A stretch of 64,000 bases of DNA from Pogonophryne albipinna. Lineage: Eukaryota > Chordata > Actinopteri > Perciformes > Artedidraconidae. The position numbers and the translations under genes were made by a program. The notes beneath the pieces are model-generated. The model did not search any database. It saw nothing but the letters and a program-made list of their open reading frames with translations, and was not told the origin of the DNA. Location of the stretch: assembly GCA_028583405.1 (NCBI GenBank), contig CM053247.1, forward strand, positions 14,554,777-14,618,776, written 5' to 3'. Below are positions 26,160 through 40,987 of this stretch, in pieces (the stretch's first letter is position 1; every line of letters starts with the position of its first letter).

Positions 26160-27229
26160 CTGGAAGGACACTCTCTCTATAAACACCCACACACAATCAT
26201 ATGAGTGACAGTGGGTGTTACAGAGACAGGTGTTTCAGTAATTGAATAGAGTGACGGAGAGATTTATTTACACATGATTTGTAGACAGGTGGCATTTGAA
26301 AAGGGATTGAAGAGACAACTCAAACAAAAGGGGCCACAGGGAAAGAGACTTTGAGAAGATATTTCTGTGAGTCTGTCTAACAATATTTAAATGTTGATAT
26401 ACAGTAGTTATTGGTTGCTGTAATTACTCCTCCTGACCATGGGGATCAATTCCTAGCATTACATAAATGACGGAGGAAACCAGTGACAATGTGCTCTTCG
26501 TCAAAATAATGAACTTGAAATCAAAATAAATAAATGACTGATAATAAAATGGAATTCAGCCAGTCACTATCAAACTTAATTTGCATTTCACTTAACTAAA
26601 GACAGATTATGTATTGTCCTCAGGGAATTTGTTCCCACAGCCTGAACGCACGTAACAACAATTAAAGAACATTAATCACAAAAGCATTGCCACAAGGAAC
26701 ACAACGCTGTCAGCCTATTAAATTATGATTAACCACTATGGGAACAAAACAATAAAAGTCTTACCATCGTTACAAGAAGCAAAATCAAGCATTGTGTGAA
26801 AGTGCTGCCAAACCTTAACTTGAAATGAGGTCCGAGAGAGAGGCGAAAGCAATTAAAGTCAGGTCAGGTTTAATGGGCCCAGAAATAAAAAGGGTCCCGA
26901 TGAGGAGAGCTGAAAAAAAAGTCTCTGTTCCTGCTCAGCTATGTTCAGGTTAGTGCCTTCTTCCTCTCCTCTCTTTCTCTAATGGCTAGCCTTGAGCTCT
27001 GGTGGACCAGATGCATCGTATAAAGCTGTTAAAGTCCTCATCAGAGAGAGGAGGATGAGGCTCTAGTCATACTGAGTTAAGAAACATCAGTCACTAAAAC
27101 CTAATGACACCAGGAAGACATCATTGGGTCTCTCACAGAACCAGTCTGGTGTAGGGGGCAATTACTTGGTATACAAGGAGGCAGTTCCTGTTAGCAAAAC
27201 ACACACATTAAAATGAGGACAACATTTAA
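26160..27229. other. Former intron, nothing recognised
   Basis: Unique AT-rich sequence without recognised features. Confidence 0.4.
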
Positions 27230-27462
27230 AAGACCTCTGAAGTCTACATGTCGACGTATCCTTGGGCAAGATACTTGACCCGGAGTTCTACCAATGGCAT
27301 GGTCAATGCTGTGTGAATGTACGTTTTCTTGATCAGAGGGCCCCCTTCCATGGAGCCTCTGCCTCTGTTTGAATGTGTGACTGCTATTTGTATATGTAAA
27401 AGTGCTTTGAGGAGTTGTAAAGACTGGATAAAGTGCTATATCAATGCAGTCCATTAACCAGT
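27230..27462 (+). repeat. SINE-like teleost repeat
   Basis: Includes CTTGGGCAAGATACTTGACC and, near its end, AAGTGCTTTGAGGAGTTGTA and AAAGTGCTATATCAATGCAG. This is the usual 3' core of a common fish SINE. I see no clear tRNA head. Confidence 0.65.
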
Positions 27463-27809
27463 GTGTCAAGTGGTACAGTAATGAGATGAGCATCAACTCA
27501 AGGACGTCTTTAAAAGAGTAAGATTGGATAGGCTTTAAATAATTCTTTGTTCTCAAAATGGTTACTTATTTGGATGATGTATTAATGATTTCTGTTGTTA
27601 ATCTTGTTTCGAATTTACCTCAGTTTTTTCTTTTCTTTTTTGAAACAGATGAAAAACATTTTTTTAAGAATTCAAGGTGCCGCATGGTAAGTTTTTGATA
27701 TAAAAAAGATAATTCTAGGGGTGTTGTATTCCTTTAAACAGCATGACCCAATTCAAAGGCACTACCTACAAATCTGTGAAGCAGGGGGAGTGAGTCAGTG
27801 AGTTAGCTG

Positions 27810-28000
27810 GTTAATTGGAGCAGCAGGACCCCCTGAGATCTGCTGATGTGATATGGATCCTGCTAGCAGCGAGTGGTCAGGGGGCCAGGACGCCTCGTCA
27901 CCCGGAGAACGGTGATTAGCTCCGGGTAATGGTGCCTGCCAGCCCAATTAGCAGCATTATGTGTGACCGATTCCCTGTGCCACTAATTACAACCGGGCCC
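27810..28000. other. Possible conserved non-coding element
   Basis: A GC-balanced block containing GGTTAATTGG, GTGATTAGCTCCGGGTAATG, CCAATTAGCAGCATTATG and CACTAATTACA. It is dense in homeodomain-type TAAT cores and stands out from its AT-rich flanks. No open frame explains it. Confidence 0.35.
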
Positions 28001-28837
28001 TGAAAGTGGGTGAGCGAATCAGAAAAAGACAGAGTGAAAGAGGTGTTCTGTGAGAGAGACTGTGTGTGCGTGCAGACAGCTGACCCTCACTGCCACGGCA
28101 TCCACCCTCTCATTTCCAATTACAGTGAGCCCCAGGTGTTCGCTGCAGCATCGCCCAGCTTACTAGACCTCATTTGCTCGACACCAAGCGTCAAACAGCC
28201 ATTAACACACTGATTCATGGTGGACACGACCCACTGTCCTCAATGTAATATTGAGCAACTGAGAGGAGGGACTGAAAACCACAAGTGTAATTCAATTGAT
28301 TCTTTTTGATACATCATTTAAAGGGTATTAGCTTTACAAAAGTCCCGATGAACAAAAAGCACACAAAAGCAAAATCACTAAAATAGTCACACAAAACAGT
28401 AGCTCTAATTTGTGCAACGCTAATAACAATAAGTAGTATTTTAAGGTAAATTCCACAGAAAATACTACTTTGCATGAAAACGTATTTCTCTAAAGTTAAC
28501 ATAAATGATGCCAGAATGCAGTGGTGTGTGGCACTGGTTTATGCTATGTACTCGCCCTTATACAAAATATTAAACAAATAAATAAAAATGATATAGATAT
28601 ACCATCTGCCACTACTAACATTAGCAGCCCGTTCCTGCAGACAAAAAAAACAACCATTGTTTTGGTTTATTCACATTTGAATAGATTTTTTCTACTAATC
28701 AGCAGACCTTGCGATTTATTGTCGACTGCAGGAACTAAGGGACAACATTACAATGACACACTCCCTCAATATACATTAATACATTCAAATTAACTTGGAT
28801 TTAACTTTGATTCAAATTGATTATTTATTTAACAAGA

Positions 28838-28943
28838 TCAGTATTTGTTTTCCAGTTTCTGCTGGATGCTGGATTGATCAGGATGTTGCACTTCACAACT
28901 AAAGCCCACTTCATCACAACATGGCCATGGTAACGTGAGTTTT
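28838..28943 (-). pseudogene. dnah2: dnah2-like pseudogene exon, end of AAA4
   Basis: A strong acceptor (TTTTCTCTCTTTCAG) precedes AAAACTCACG. The frame ends with CDEVGFSCEV and DQSSIQQKLENKY and then a stop. The expected dynein segment is a WP-x-EALLEVAExxL stretch, then DxG-x-QxxIxxKxAxIF. The match is moderate, with the WP, EV and IQQK parts recognisable. A stop replaces the continuation and no donor is evident. It falls in the right order between 42.4 kb and 26.1 kb. Confidence 0.45.
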
Positions 28944-31900
28944 CTGAAAGAGAGAAAAGACTGCTGAGAGGTGTTTGAGTTTGTGCTTTTGTGTGCGGCT
29001 TTTTTCACCCTCGTGTACTGGCGAAGCGGGTAAGTTGTTTTCGTGTGAGTTTTAATAGAATATAAAAGTAGAGCACAATGCATCAGAAATATAAAACCTT
29101 GTTGTTAAGGAAACAATTGGTGATAGCGGGGAGCTGAAGTGCCATTAAGAGCCGGGGCTCTTCAGCCTAGAAGCACAGAAACATGATTCACACTGTGCTC
29201 CTTTTCATAAACCTGTGTGTGGACCGCTTCGAAGTTGGTGTATGGCACGGTGAGTACCTAGCAAAACACATTAGCAGATGAAATGTTCTGCCCTAATTAT
29301 GGTTGTACAGACAGGGCTATTCATCTGTGTTAATGTACTCATTGAGGACTGCAGGTCAGGACAGTGTGAAACTAGAGAGAACAGGATACTCAACGGGACG
29401 AGAAGATAAGAGACGAGAAGAGGAGGAAAAAGGGTTCAGGAAAGTTTTGTGTACTTTTGTTTTTTTACATTTTATTTCCATCAGTTCATTAATCATTTAA
29501 AACTATAATTGGAAATAATGGAAATGTCGTCTATATTAATATTTTATTCCACACTAAATTGTTCCGGGAGGAATTGATGACATTTGTGAGAGGCTTTTGC
29601 ATCATGATCCTTATGCTAGATGCCTAACAGTTTTAGTATCAGATGTAATTTATACAATACATCTACAGCATTACAGTTGGGCTACATTTCACTTTGTGCA
29701 GAGGACTTTAATAACTACGTTTCCACATTGTAAATCACAACTTTAAAGCACCATATGACATTTGGGCAGCCAACAGCCTCAGCTGTGTATAAAACTAAGC
29801 TGTAAAACAGTTTGTCTATGATATAGCTCCCCGTGTCAGGATGAGTCACACCTGTTGTTTTTAGCACTTAGAACGCTCCCTGCTTTTAATTTAAGGCATT
29901 TTCTGGAAACAGAGTGATAGTCAGAAAACCGACATTAAAAATAAAGTTATAGTTTTTACACATTTCTACAAAATAAAGTGATTTATTTTTGCATGATTTA
30001 TGGTAACTCCGATTCTGACATGGTGTTTGCCTAGATAGAAATGGTTTTATAAGTCTTGTGTAGTTTACAGCACGGTCTTGCAGTGTGGCAGAAAATGCAA
30101 AGCTGCTGATAAACAAACCTTTTAATGACCACAGAATTACTACCTCGGTGTTTAAAGGAGCCAAATTCTTAATTAAGATATTGTGTCCCAAGTAGTTCGA
30201 TGCTACTTAAACCAAATTGCTCTACTGCTCTGATTTAAGTCACTTTTCAAAATCCAACTTATTTGGTACTTTGTAATTCCACAGTTAAATAGAACCTTTT
30301 GAACATGAGAATAAGACAAAAGCTGCTTCTTGATGTCTGTAGGTAATGGTTGGAAAAACACCTTGTGTAATTAGGGTAAGAGGAAATGGTATTCATCAAA
30401 ATCATAATTTAAGACATTGAGTCAGGAACCAAACCTCTTTTTTTTCATCAAGTCATTAACAAATCGTGTCAATTTTCTATTGGGCAGCTTTAATGGATTG
30501 GAAGGGGAAAAAATCTATTTGTGGGTTTGGACAGCCTGCACCTAGAGCATCTGGTTCATCTGAGTAATATTCTTCCCGTTTCTTATATTGTCTTTTAGCG
30601 AACTGGTCACGTCAATAGTAGAAAAGTCATATGAGGTACAGTCGTTTCAAGAGTTTAAAAAGTGCATACACATGCTGCTGTACAGAAAGAGTATGCTCCG
30701 TCAACCACAACTGGAAAAATACAATTGGAAGGAAAACAGGTAGCTTGATTATTGCTAACAGATGAATGAATACAAATTACCTCTGCTTTCACATTCCAAA
30801 TGTCACTTTGTTGTTATTGAAGTCTGGAACAAAGATGAAGAAGGAAGGGAGCTAATTTGAGCAGTGCACCACATATAAGATGACAGCAAATAACTGTGAC
30901 AAATGGCGTCTGTGTAAAGTGTTCCATTTAGTGGAGATCAGCACCATAAGGGCGGAAGTCTGACGATTAATATTTAATGTTCAGACAGTCACTGCAATAT
31001 AACTCACTGCACAAACGTACTTCTTTTACTCAATCTGAGGGACAACAATCTCTATACTTCTGCTATTTCATGATGGTTATAAATCCACTCTCTTTTTGGA
31101 TAACGTTTGAGTGGAGCGATGGTCTGAAAAATACTTATGGAAGCTTTATGAGGCCATGTTTCAATCTAATCTTTTTCATTTCCTTCTTTTGTTCCAGTTT
31201 TTACTTGTTTTAACTTATTGGAGGTTAGGGTGATATCCTGAGTAAAAGACATCAGATATAGACATGTTCAAGAGTGTGTGTGTGATATCACCTTATCTGA
31301 ACTATGGCTTCCTGTACTTCCTGTTGACTTCAGTAAATAAAGGTAGGCAAGTTTTGTCCAACGACTGTGGAAAACACACAGATAAATACACAATTACACA
31401 CAGACGGAACAAGCATGATGGAAATCATTTGAGAGAAAAAACAAACAGGTGCACACTGATTCATTCTCAGGAATATTATCAAAGAGAGGCATATCAGCAG
31501 GTGCCTGTCATGCTGTGATTGGAAAGTGACTATTTAAAGAGTAGAAAATACTACTGGACCATATTCACAGCCTTGAGCATGGGCAACGGAATACACAAAG
31601 TGCGTCTCTTGGAAAGACAGCACAATTAAAAAACAGATGTTACTTCAATTAAAGGAGTTAGATTATTGTGCATGTGATACATTCTGCCAGATTGAAATCA
31701 GACTGTTTTGATTCACTGTCAAATTGCTTAATTTTTTTTAGTTTTCATTGTCCCCAACCATTCATTCTTTGTCTACAAGAAGGACACAGATTTCTTCAAC
31801 AAACCCACAATTCCAACCATGTAACAGACTTGTGTACGACAACATAAATGTACCATATACAAAAGCAGAAGAGTGTTGCTCCATGTTGTTTCTGCAGTAA

Positions 31901-32011
31901 TGTAGTGCTATTGATTTGCAGTGGCGTGGGGTAAAGTGTCAGATTGACAGCAGTGTGTGGAGAGCAGAGCCTGCTGCTGAGAGGCCTTCTCTCTCCACTG
32001 CAGGGTAGCTT
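28944..32011. other. Former intron, nothing certain
   Basis: No feature supported. A minus-strand acceptor-like site near 29173 is followed by AEEPRLLMALQ, which might be an AAA4 remnant, but the match is too short to call. Confidence 0.35.
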
Positions 32012-32077
32012 TTAGCTGCGCCTCATGCTGCGTCTTTTCAAAAGGAGCTTCAAACTAGGCCCGCCTGAATCATAAAT
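32012..32077 (-). pseudogene. Possible dnah2-like exon remnant, AAA3
   Basis: A good acceptor (TGTTTGTCAG) precedes a frame reading IYDSGGPSLKLLLKRRS. Dyneins have MFGSQPPLELxRxW at the AAA3 position expected here. Only a handful of residues agree, so this is tentative. Confidence 0.25.
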
Positions 32078-32421
32078 CTGACAAACAGTGAACACAACAA
32101 AGACACATCTGAGAACAGCACATGAGGACCTCTTACATTGATCGTGGTAATGTACGGGATTGACAGCACAGAATAGGATGGAGGGAGTTGACTCTGTGTG
32201 TTGATGCATCAGAGGAATTTTTCTGGGGACTCGAAGGAGCAGCAGGCTCATGGGCACCCCCCAGGAGTCAGGTTGTAGCCTGGGTGTACAGTATAGCAAA
32301 CTGGATACAGCATTGGAGGCGCTCACCTGTATATTCCTATGAAATTTGCTCAGTGGCATATGAAGCCAAAAGAATATCCTGACTTCTTGTACGTTGTATC
32401 ATCCAGGGACTTGAGCCCATT

Positions 32422-32999
32422 TACCTCATTCACACCAACGGTGTTTCGGGGCCGGTTCGGAGCTGGAGCTTGAAAAGCACCGGGTTTTCCTCTTCACACC
32501 GCAGTGGAGCAGCCTCTTAGCTCCGGAATCCGGTTCATTTCAAGCACCAAAAAATTGTCCGGCCAGAGCAAAAGCACCACATACGTCACGCTTACGTCGA
32601 GGCGGGGGCAGGGGCGGGATCAACTCCTGAACAACAACAAGAAGCCCGCGTTTTATCCAGCTTGTACACAACGATGGAGAAACTTAACAAGCAGCAGTGG
32701 TCCACTGAAGAGACCAGCTACCTACTGGGAATCTGGTCTTCCGAAGAGGTACAGAGGAAGCTGGAGCACAATCGGCCATTGTTGTTGTTGTCAGCTGTGA
32801 GGGGTTTCCGCGCGGTTTGGCTTTATGAAGCAGGCACGCAAACGGCTACGTCATGACGCAAACGATGACGCAATGACGCAGCACCAGTCGGACTCTGGGC
32901 GGTGTGAAAAGAGCCTCCGCTAAACCAAAGAACCGGTTCTGAACCTGAAAAGCTCTAGCACGGAGCTTGAACCGGAGTTGCGTAGGTGTGAATGAGGTA
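32422..32999 (+). mobile_element. Non-autonomous element with a Myb/SANT exon
   Basis: The left end TACCTCATTCACACCAACG and the reverse complement of the right end TACCTCATTCACACCTACG form a terminal inverted repeat that stays recognisable for some 60 bp. The interior carries the start of a Myb/SANT-like protein, an accessory gene typical of PIF/Harbinger elements. The flanks give only an ambiguous TA-type duplication. Confidence 0.65.
32674..32856 (+). pseudogene. Truncated Myb/SANT-like DNA-binding protein
   Basis: The frame opens with MEKLNKQQWSTEETSYLLGI and then WSSEEVQRKLE. This matches the first half of a Myb/SANT-like domain: WS-x-EET-x(2)-LL-x-IW, then QxKLE. In Harbinger elements such a protein accompanies the transposase and binds its ends. 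After EHNRP the sequence becomes an unrelated Leu-rich stretch and ends at 60 codons, so the third helix is lost through an internal deletion. ATG 32674 is in good context (ACGATGG). Confidence 0.6.
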
Positions 33000-33118
33000 T
33001 TTGACGGGTGCGCTTGCATTTTCATTAAACTCCGCCTCCAATCCACTCTGTCATGGCCATACTCTGTTCAGTCAAATATAATAGATGGAAAATGTGGCTT
33101 TTAGCATGTTCTACAACT

Positions 33119-33230
33119 CTTAGGCCATAATAATAATAATAATAATGCATTACATTTTTATTTTTTTATTAGAGCGCTTTTACAGGTGCTCAAAGCGCTT
33201 TACAAGTACATATTACACATATTAGACATG
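33119..33230. repeat. (AAT)n plus dispersed repeat fragment
   Basis: A short (AAT)6 run at 33128-33146 is followed by AGAGCGCTTTTACAGGTGCT and CAAAGCGCTTTACA, a piece of a frequent fish repeat. Confidence 0.5.
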
Positions 33231-35151
33231 TAAGAGTCATTACTGCGGACATAATGAATTAAAGAAAAGGAAATCAAGTGTTTGTACTGTGACGTGAATT
33301 TACCTACAAATATGCTAATTCACGGACTTCTCTTTCCTAATGTAAGAACATTTTTTGGGCCCAATGACGACATGGACAGTTATGGAAGTGAAGTACCACC
33401 ATTTAGCCACTACAAAAATGTGCTTCAACACCTGGCTCACTTCCTGGGGGTTTGGATTTAAGTCCCACAGCTGGGTCTCTCCATGCACTTCTTGAGGAAC
33501 TTCACATCTAGTAGGCATACGCCAGACTCAGCAGGATCACCTGACAAACACACACATGCACTCACACAGAAACAACATCAATATCTCATCATTCATCACT
33601 GTCATCATCATTCTGTCCGATTACTTTTGATCGATTCTTCAAGCCACTATTAAACCACAGTCCACCCTGTAATCCATCATTTAATCTGTCTGAAGAGTAG
33701 TAAATGTGCCAGATGCTGGCAGTTTGTTGGCCTCAATGTCACTGTGAGTCAAAGACGACCCTGAAATCAAAAACAACAGTTAGAAAAATTGGTGATTGTT
33801 GCAAAAGCGGTGCATACAGTTTTAACTTGAAATACAATCAAGGGCAGAATTCAATTTGGGCAATCTAATACAGATTAGAATGAAATGATCCTCTCTGTTG
33901 CAACACTGTTTCTGATTTAGAGTGAATAAGTGGATGTATGTATCATATATTTTGCAGCAAGTGTCTCTGCACAGCACTTCATTGAAAAAAACACAACAAT
34001 CATTAATATGCTGAGATAAAAATGCCAAAGAGGCATATATTAACTACCCACCTCAAGACAAACAACAAATACAAAATGAAACGTTATAACTAACATCATA
34101 GACAAACAGTAAACAAATGACAATCAAAAAAAGGAGAGAATATTGGCAGTATCCATAAAGCAACTTCAGAAATTACAATTATTTGTATATGATTTAACAA
34201 GATAAACATAGCCACAATGTGTCTGGTTTCAGAGCAGCAAGGCTTATGGTTTAATAAAGTAGAGTGTTTGAGACTTTAATAAACTACAATAACACACTTC
34301 AACCAGGAAAACATCAATATTCCTGCCTGAAAAACAGTCTGACATTTACGGAAAATGTATAATCATCTGTCTAGTTGATAACAAGAAGCTTTTCTCAGAC
34401 ACATTTCGCCTCTGCGAGAATAACATGTAATGCTTTGTCCTAGTGCAGCAAAAAAAGTGAATACACAGATTGACCAAAAACATCCTGAAACCTAATTGGT
34501 AGGCCATGAATTAAAACGAAAAAAGCCGATGAACATTGGCTATTTTCTGCCTCTTTATAACCATTGATTTGACCGTGGCAATGTAAGCTATAATTATGTG
34601 AACAATTGTAACAACTTTGCAATGGATTTCAATCCATTAGATTTAGTTGGTACATTCTCCATCGAAATTTCAGCCCACAACTGATAGTATTCTCTACATA
34701 TTGATCAATGGGTGAGGATCAAGATTGAGCTATTTGTTGTAAAGGTATAACAATATGAGTAATCTATGATTATGCTTTAGGGTGGATAGGAAAGGTAAAT
34801 AAGAGCGGTGCTCACACTCTATTGATATTCAAATATCCAGCTGATAATATCACAAGTCTGGAGGGACCAGCTAGCAGAAAGAGAAGAACTTGATTGATCA
34901 AGAGAAAGCAAAAATATACGCACAAAACAAACAAAAAGGTTGACAAAAAATAAAATATATATTTGCATTAATCTTCATTCAAATGTTTTTTAATAACTAA
35001 ATAGCTTATTGAAATCAATTAGATCTTTTGGACATGTGTTATCTTTAACCAAAATAAACTACCTACTGTATAAGAGCTGGCTACAGAATATAGTAGAGTG
35101 CAGTACCGTGTTAATGTATATCCTACATACTACAGATACCCAACTTGATGT
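33231..35151. other. Former intron, nothing recognised
   Basis: No supported gene. A minus-strand acceptor near 33763 (TTTTTGATTTCAG) opens a short frame, SSLTHSDIEANKLPASGTF, that I cannot assign. Confidence 0.35.
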
Positions 35152-35424
35152 TGAGATAAGATAAGATGACCCTTTATTAATCTCCAAGGAGAAATTCACT
35201 CCACTCTGTTATTGTATTCACATTACAATACACACATGCATACGACCTATATACAGTTTAGGTATGCCTAAACACATGCATCTGTATAGAGAGGTGCCAG
35301 AGCGAAGAGGCTGCTCAAGGACACCTCAAACTGGAACCTTTTCAGTTTCCAGTTTATTTTTGGTGTGACCGGGACTTGAACCGGCAACCCTTCAGTTCCC
35401 TACACACTGAGCTACTGCTGCCCC
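35152..35424 (-). mobile_element. tRNA-derived SINE, inverted
   Basis: The reverse complement begins GGGGCAGCAGTAGCTCAGTG (A-box type). It continues to GGGTTGCCGGTTCAAGTCCC (B box GGTTCAAGTCCC) and ends with the simple tail TCTTATCTTATC on the minus strand. The CTTTATTAATCTCCAAGGAG segment is the usual fish SINE/LINE-type 3' region. Confidence 0.8.
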
Positions 35425-36134
35425 AACCAAGACAAGAACTAATGACAGACTTAGATTTTCTTCAGACTTACAGGACCCGATAAAGACACAGGTCCTTGTA
35501 TTCTTCTAAAAGGGACCATAGTTACCAAACTGAACATCGTGCTGTTTTGAACAGGACTTATGAATAGTGTTCTGCCTGATCTGGGGCTCCTGCATAAAAG
35601 GAGAACACTGGCCTATTCAAGTTCTGTTCATCTTGTAAATTACATGGATTTGAATGTCATATTAGTAAAAAGGGCATACATCAATGAAAGATGAGGGAGA
35701 GTAACAAAGTAATTTCATGTTGTCCACTTCACCTACTCAAGAGGCAGGGCAATCATTATTTCCAGAATGCTCTATGGCTTGAAAAAAGCAAATGTATCTA
35801 GTTTTCTTTTGTGACCGTAGATGAGAAGAGTAGAGAGAGGAAGAAGCTGGGGACAAGTGGCTGAGGTAAGAAGGAGCAGGAAAGGTTGGAAGGAGCACAG
35901 CAACAGAGATGAAAGAGTGGCAGAACATTGAAAAGACTGACAAGAGACAAGAGGTGAGCTGGAGATGGAGTGAGCAATGAGTGGTGAGTGCAGGGGAAGT
36001 ATATATATTTAAAAAAGCCATATGAAACAAGAAAACAACAAAGAAACAAAGAGAGGTTGAGGAGGCAAAAATGAGATGGGGAAACATTTGCAGGCAGCCT
36101 TTCAGTCAACCATAATCTCCTGGGTGTTGGATGT

Positions 36135-36137
<3 letters not shown>
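35425..36137. other. Former intron with repeat scraps
   Basis: AGGGACCATAGTTACCAAAC near 35512 belongs to another frequent teleost repeat. The rest is unremarkable, purine-rich sequence. Confidence 0.4.

Positions 36138-36227
<90 letters not shown>
36138..36227 (+). repeat. (GA)n microsatellite
   Basis: About 90 bp of GA with one GAGGAG interruption, in a longer purine-rich region. Confidence 0.95.
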
Positions 36228-36231
<4 letters not shown>

Positions 36232-37146
36232 ATTTTGCAGTGGTTATCATTATCATCACAGCTATAATCATAATCAGGGTAATTCCAGTATGGGGAGATG
36301 GAAAGGCGGATGGCAAAGGGTGATGGAGGAGAATAAAATGTCAGATAGGAGGAACAAGGACATTACGGGGTGTAACCATGGTGAAAGGCGCACACGGGGA
36401 AACAGTAGGTGGATGAGAGTGAAATAAGGACAGAGGGAGCAGGAAACAGAGAGATTGCTAAATGAGAACAAGGCGTTTTTCATTAAATCAGATCACAATT
36501 ACCAGGTTTACAAAGCCTGTGTAATGTTAGTTTTTAGGGCGCCGCAATGTGATGGCAACTTAATGAAGGAATAATATAATAAGGATGTTTGTTAGGCTCC
36601 AGCAGAGAAAGAGGTCAGAAACCCACTCATATGTGACCCTGTAGAAACCACCCTGTTATTACCCAAATTAAAAAACTGTTTTACTTCAGTTTCGATACGC
36701 CTTTTTCTACTATCACTACTACTACTATTGACATGGAAAGACAAATACTTGAAATATTTCACAAATAAAAAACACACGAAACTGAGACAAACTCTGAAAA
36801 TGTTTGACTGTTTCATAACAAATAAACCACATGGAAAAAACTTATCAAAGGGTACTGGAGAATATTCAAGGCCCTGAATAATTATGCGGTTTAATACTCA
36901 GTATTATCCCACAGGACATAACACTGCTAAACTCCTGAGCTTGCACTATTATTATTATTAAAATAATTGCTTTGTATGTGTTTGAGGAACCTGTGACCCT
37001 AGTTTTTAAATTGCACACCAACACTGTAGCTGTGTATATGATATTAAAACCTTTGAACCTTGAGATATTCTTTAAGTATGACTATAGTAAAAAAGTGCAT
37101 ATGAGTAAATAGGAAAAGTGTGTATTTAGTGACACAATGGGCCTTT

Positions 37147-37285
37147 CTCATTTCTCTAATTCACCTCCTCGACTCCTATCCTCGTGTCTTAGTCCCGCCC
37201 ACAGGAGATGCGAGTGGAGGAGTCGAGGAGGGGAACTAAGGAGAGAGGAGGGGAAGCAGCAGGCGGTTGGAGAAATGAGAAATCC
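37147..37285. repeat. Small fold-back repeat
   Basis: CTCATTTCTCTAA with CCTCCTCGACTCCT on the left pairs with AGGAGTCGAGGAGG and GAGAAATGAG on the right. It looks like a short non-autonomous fold-back element. Confidence 0.5.
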
Positions 37286-37451
37286 TCTCCTCTGAGTGGT
37301 CATTTTAAAGAGACGTCCATTAATGATGACAGGAGGCAAGCAGCACTCTGTCTGATGGACAGATGTGTCATGATGACTTACTTACTTTTAATTCATTCAC
37401 AGTGCGGTATAATGAGACAATAACAGGCTACAGATGCGGACATATATACAC

Positions 37452-38598
37452 CAGTGGCGAGCCGTCAGGGCCCTCTAGGCCCTCTGTGAGGGCCTAAGAT
37501 ATTCTAAAAAATAATATTTGAAAACATTAAAAAAAATTTTTTTATATTTTTTTGTTGTTACATTTTTCATTAGTTTTACCAAAAATAACTTGATTTAATT
37601 GTATTTAAAATAATATTTCCAAAGAAATAAATCCTTCGAATCTGCCTGTTCAGTTTCTGTTAGAATGTGAAGGGTTAAATGCCGTCTCTGCGAGTTATGT
37701 GAAGACGGGAGAGCTTGTTGGTCCCTCTCTACATTCACAGAGGCCAGCTATAGTAACTCAACGAGAGAGTAATGTCAAATGACAGTACAATTTGACCAAT
37801 CATATCTTCCCTCTAAATGGGCGGGCTTTATTTTCGCGGACTTTATGACAAGTTCCGCCCCGCTGTGAAGTCTATGCAAGTGGTGCAGTGACGCGTCCTA
37901 AAACTCGGAAGTAAGCTTCGCTCGGATTCCCTCGACAAAAGAGCAATGGGATTTCTCCATAGGATTTGGAAGATAGCTGTAAATAAGGCTATGTGGAAAA
38001 CGAACCTGTTAGATAATGCACGTTTTGTTCAGCCGGATAATATCCACATGTCTACCCTACTTTTATTATTTCGAATCATAAATATATCGATAGATTTATG
38101 ATCGATAGGATTTATGATTAGCATAAGTTCGTTCATGATGGCTCACTTCAGTGATAGTGATGACATCGTTGCGAAATTATTAAACCGAGTAATTTTCAAG
38201 ATTGAGTTACAATGATAAACTGGAGTGGCAAAGGATCAGCTGAATGACCCGCAAGTGCTTCATCACAAAAGGACAGGAGGATGGACTTTGTGTTTAAGTG
38301 ATTTGATCATCAAAGGTAGGCCTAAGTCATTTTCCAATGTGGGCCGCCGTGCCGACTTCATTCATTTGTAATTGTTACTTGGCTGTGGGTGCCCTGTCAT
38401 GATAGGTGTTTATATAAATGGTGTTGTTTTTGTGTGGTAGAGGTCGCTGTCATTGATGCGTTTTTGCACCCGGGCCGCTGTTTTGATATTCCGCTGAAGT
38501 ATACGCTGTGACGTAATAACTCTTCTTTTTTTTTCGAGGGAAGGGGGGGGGGGGGGGGGTCAGAGGGCCTAGGTATAAAAGTCCACGGCTCGCCAGTG
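37452..38598. mobile_element. Non-autonomous hAT element with perfect 8-bp target-site duplication
   Basis: The ends are CAGTGGCGAGCCGT and, reverse complemented, CACTGGCGAGCCGT, which match at 13 of 14 positions. ATATACAC occurs directly on both sides (37444-37451 and 38599-38606). The 8-bp duplication and CA(G/C)TGGCG ends are diagnostic of hAT. The 1147-bp interior has no transposase frame. A G run near 38542-38560 lies close to the right end. The intact duplication suggests a fairly young insertion. Confidence 0.9.
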
Positions 38599-38827
38599 AT
38601 ATACACCACACACACATATGTATTTATATACAATTTCAGATTCAAAAAAGTATGAGAGCACTCAGCACTCTCATAATAACGTAAAACTATCAGAGACTGG
38701 ATATACCCCCCCCCCCCCTGCTCGCTACAATGAGGAAATGAAATTACGGGCCAAAAGTTTTATTTACAAGTATTAAAAGTAAGCATAGGACACCAAACCA
38801 ACTGAGACATGTCTGTCTGCCGCATCT

Positions 38828-40573
<1,746 letters not shown>

Positions 40574-40987
40574 CAGAGAAGACACACTCAACACCTGGAC
40601 TCATTTACCTCTGCAAGGCTTCATCTCATGCTGTGAGTGAGGGCAGCTTATCCGCAGTTATATTTAGCTGACAGGTGAGTGCTAGCATGTGCATATGTTG
40701 GTGAATTTGAGTGTATCTATAGATCTGTCCACAACTGTGTGTGTCCTGCCATTTGGACATTAAATAGTGTCCATATCAGAAAAGAGAAGGCCTACTTACA
40801 AAACTTTTTTTTAATAAAAGTTACTCTTTTGGAGCAACTTGTTATTTTTCAATACCAATGAGATCCATATCTTAATCCCAAGTAGTCTATAAAAAAATAT
40901 ATCTTCATTTTATATAATGCAGTCGTTAACATTATTTAGTTTGAGCGTCCCTGCCTTGTTAATGCCAACATCTTTCAGGCTCCTTGT

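Noticed and set aside
33690..33762. Minus-strand exon-like segment after TTTTTGATTTCAG
   Set aside because: The acceptor is good, but the frame matches no dynein segment expected between 42.4 and 28.9 kb and has no donor.
35798..36316. 172-codon minus-strand frame with (SL)n
   Set aside because: Produced by the GA microsatellite and purine-rich flank.
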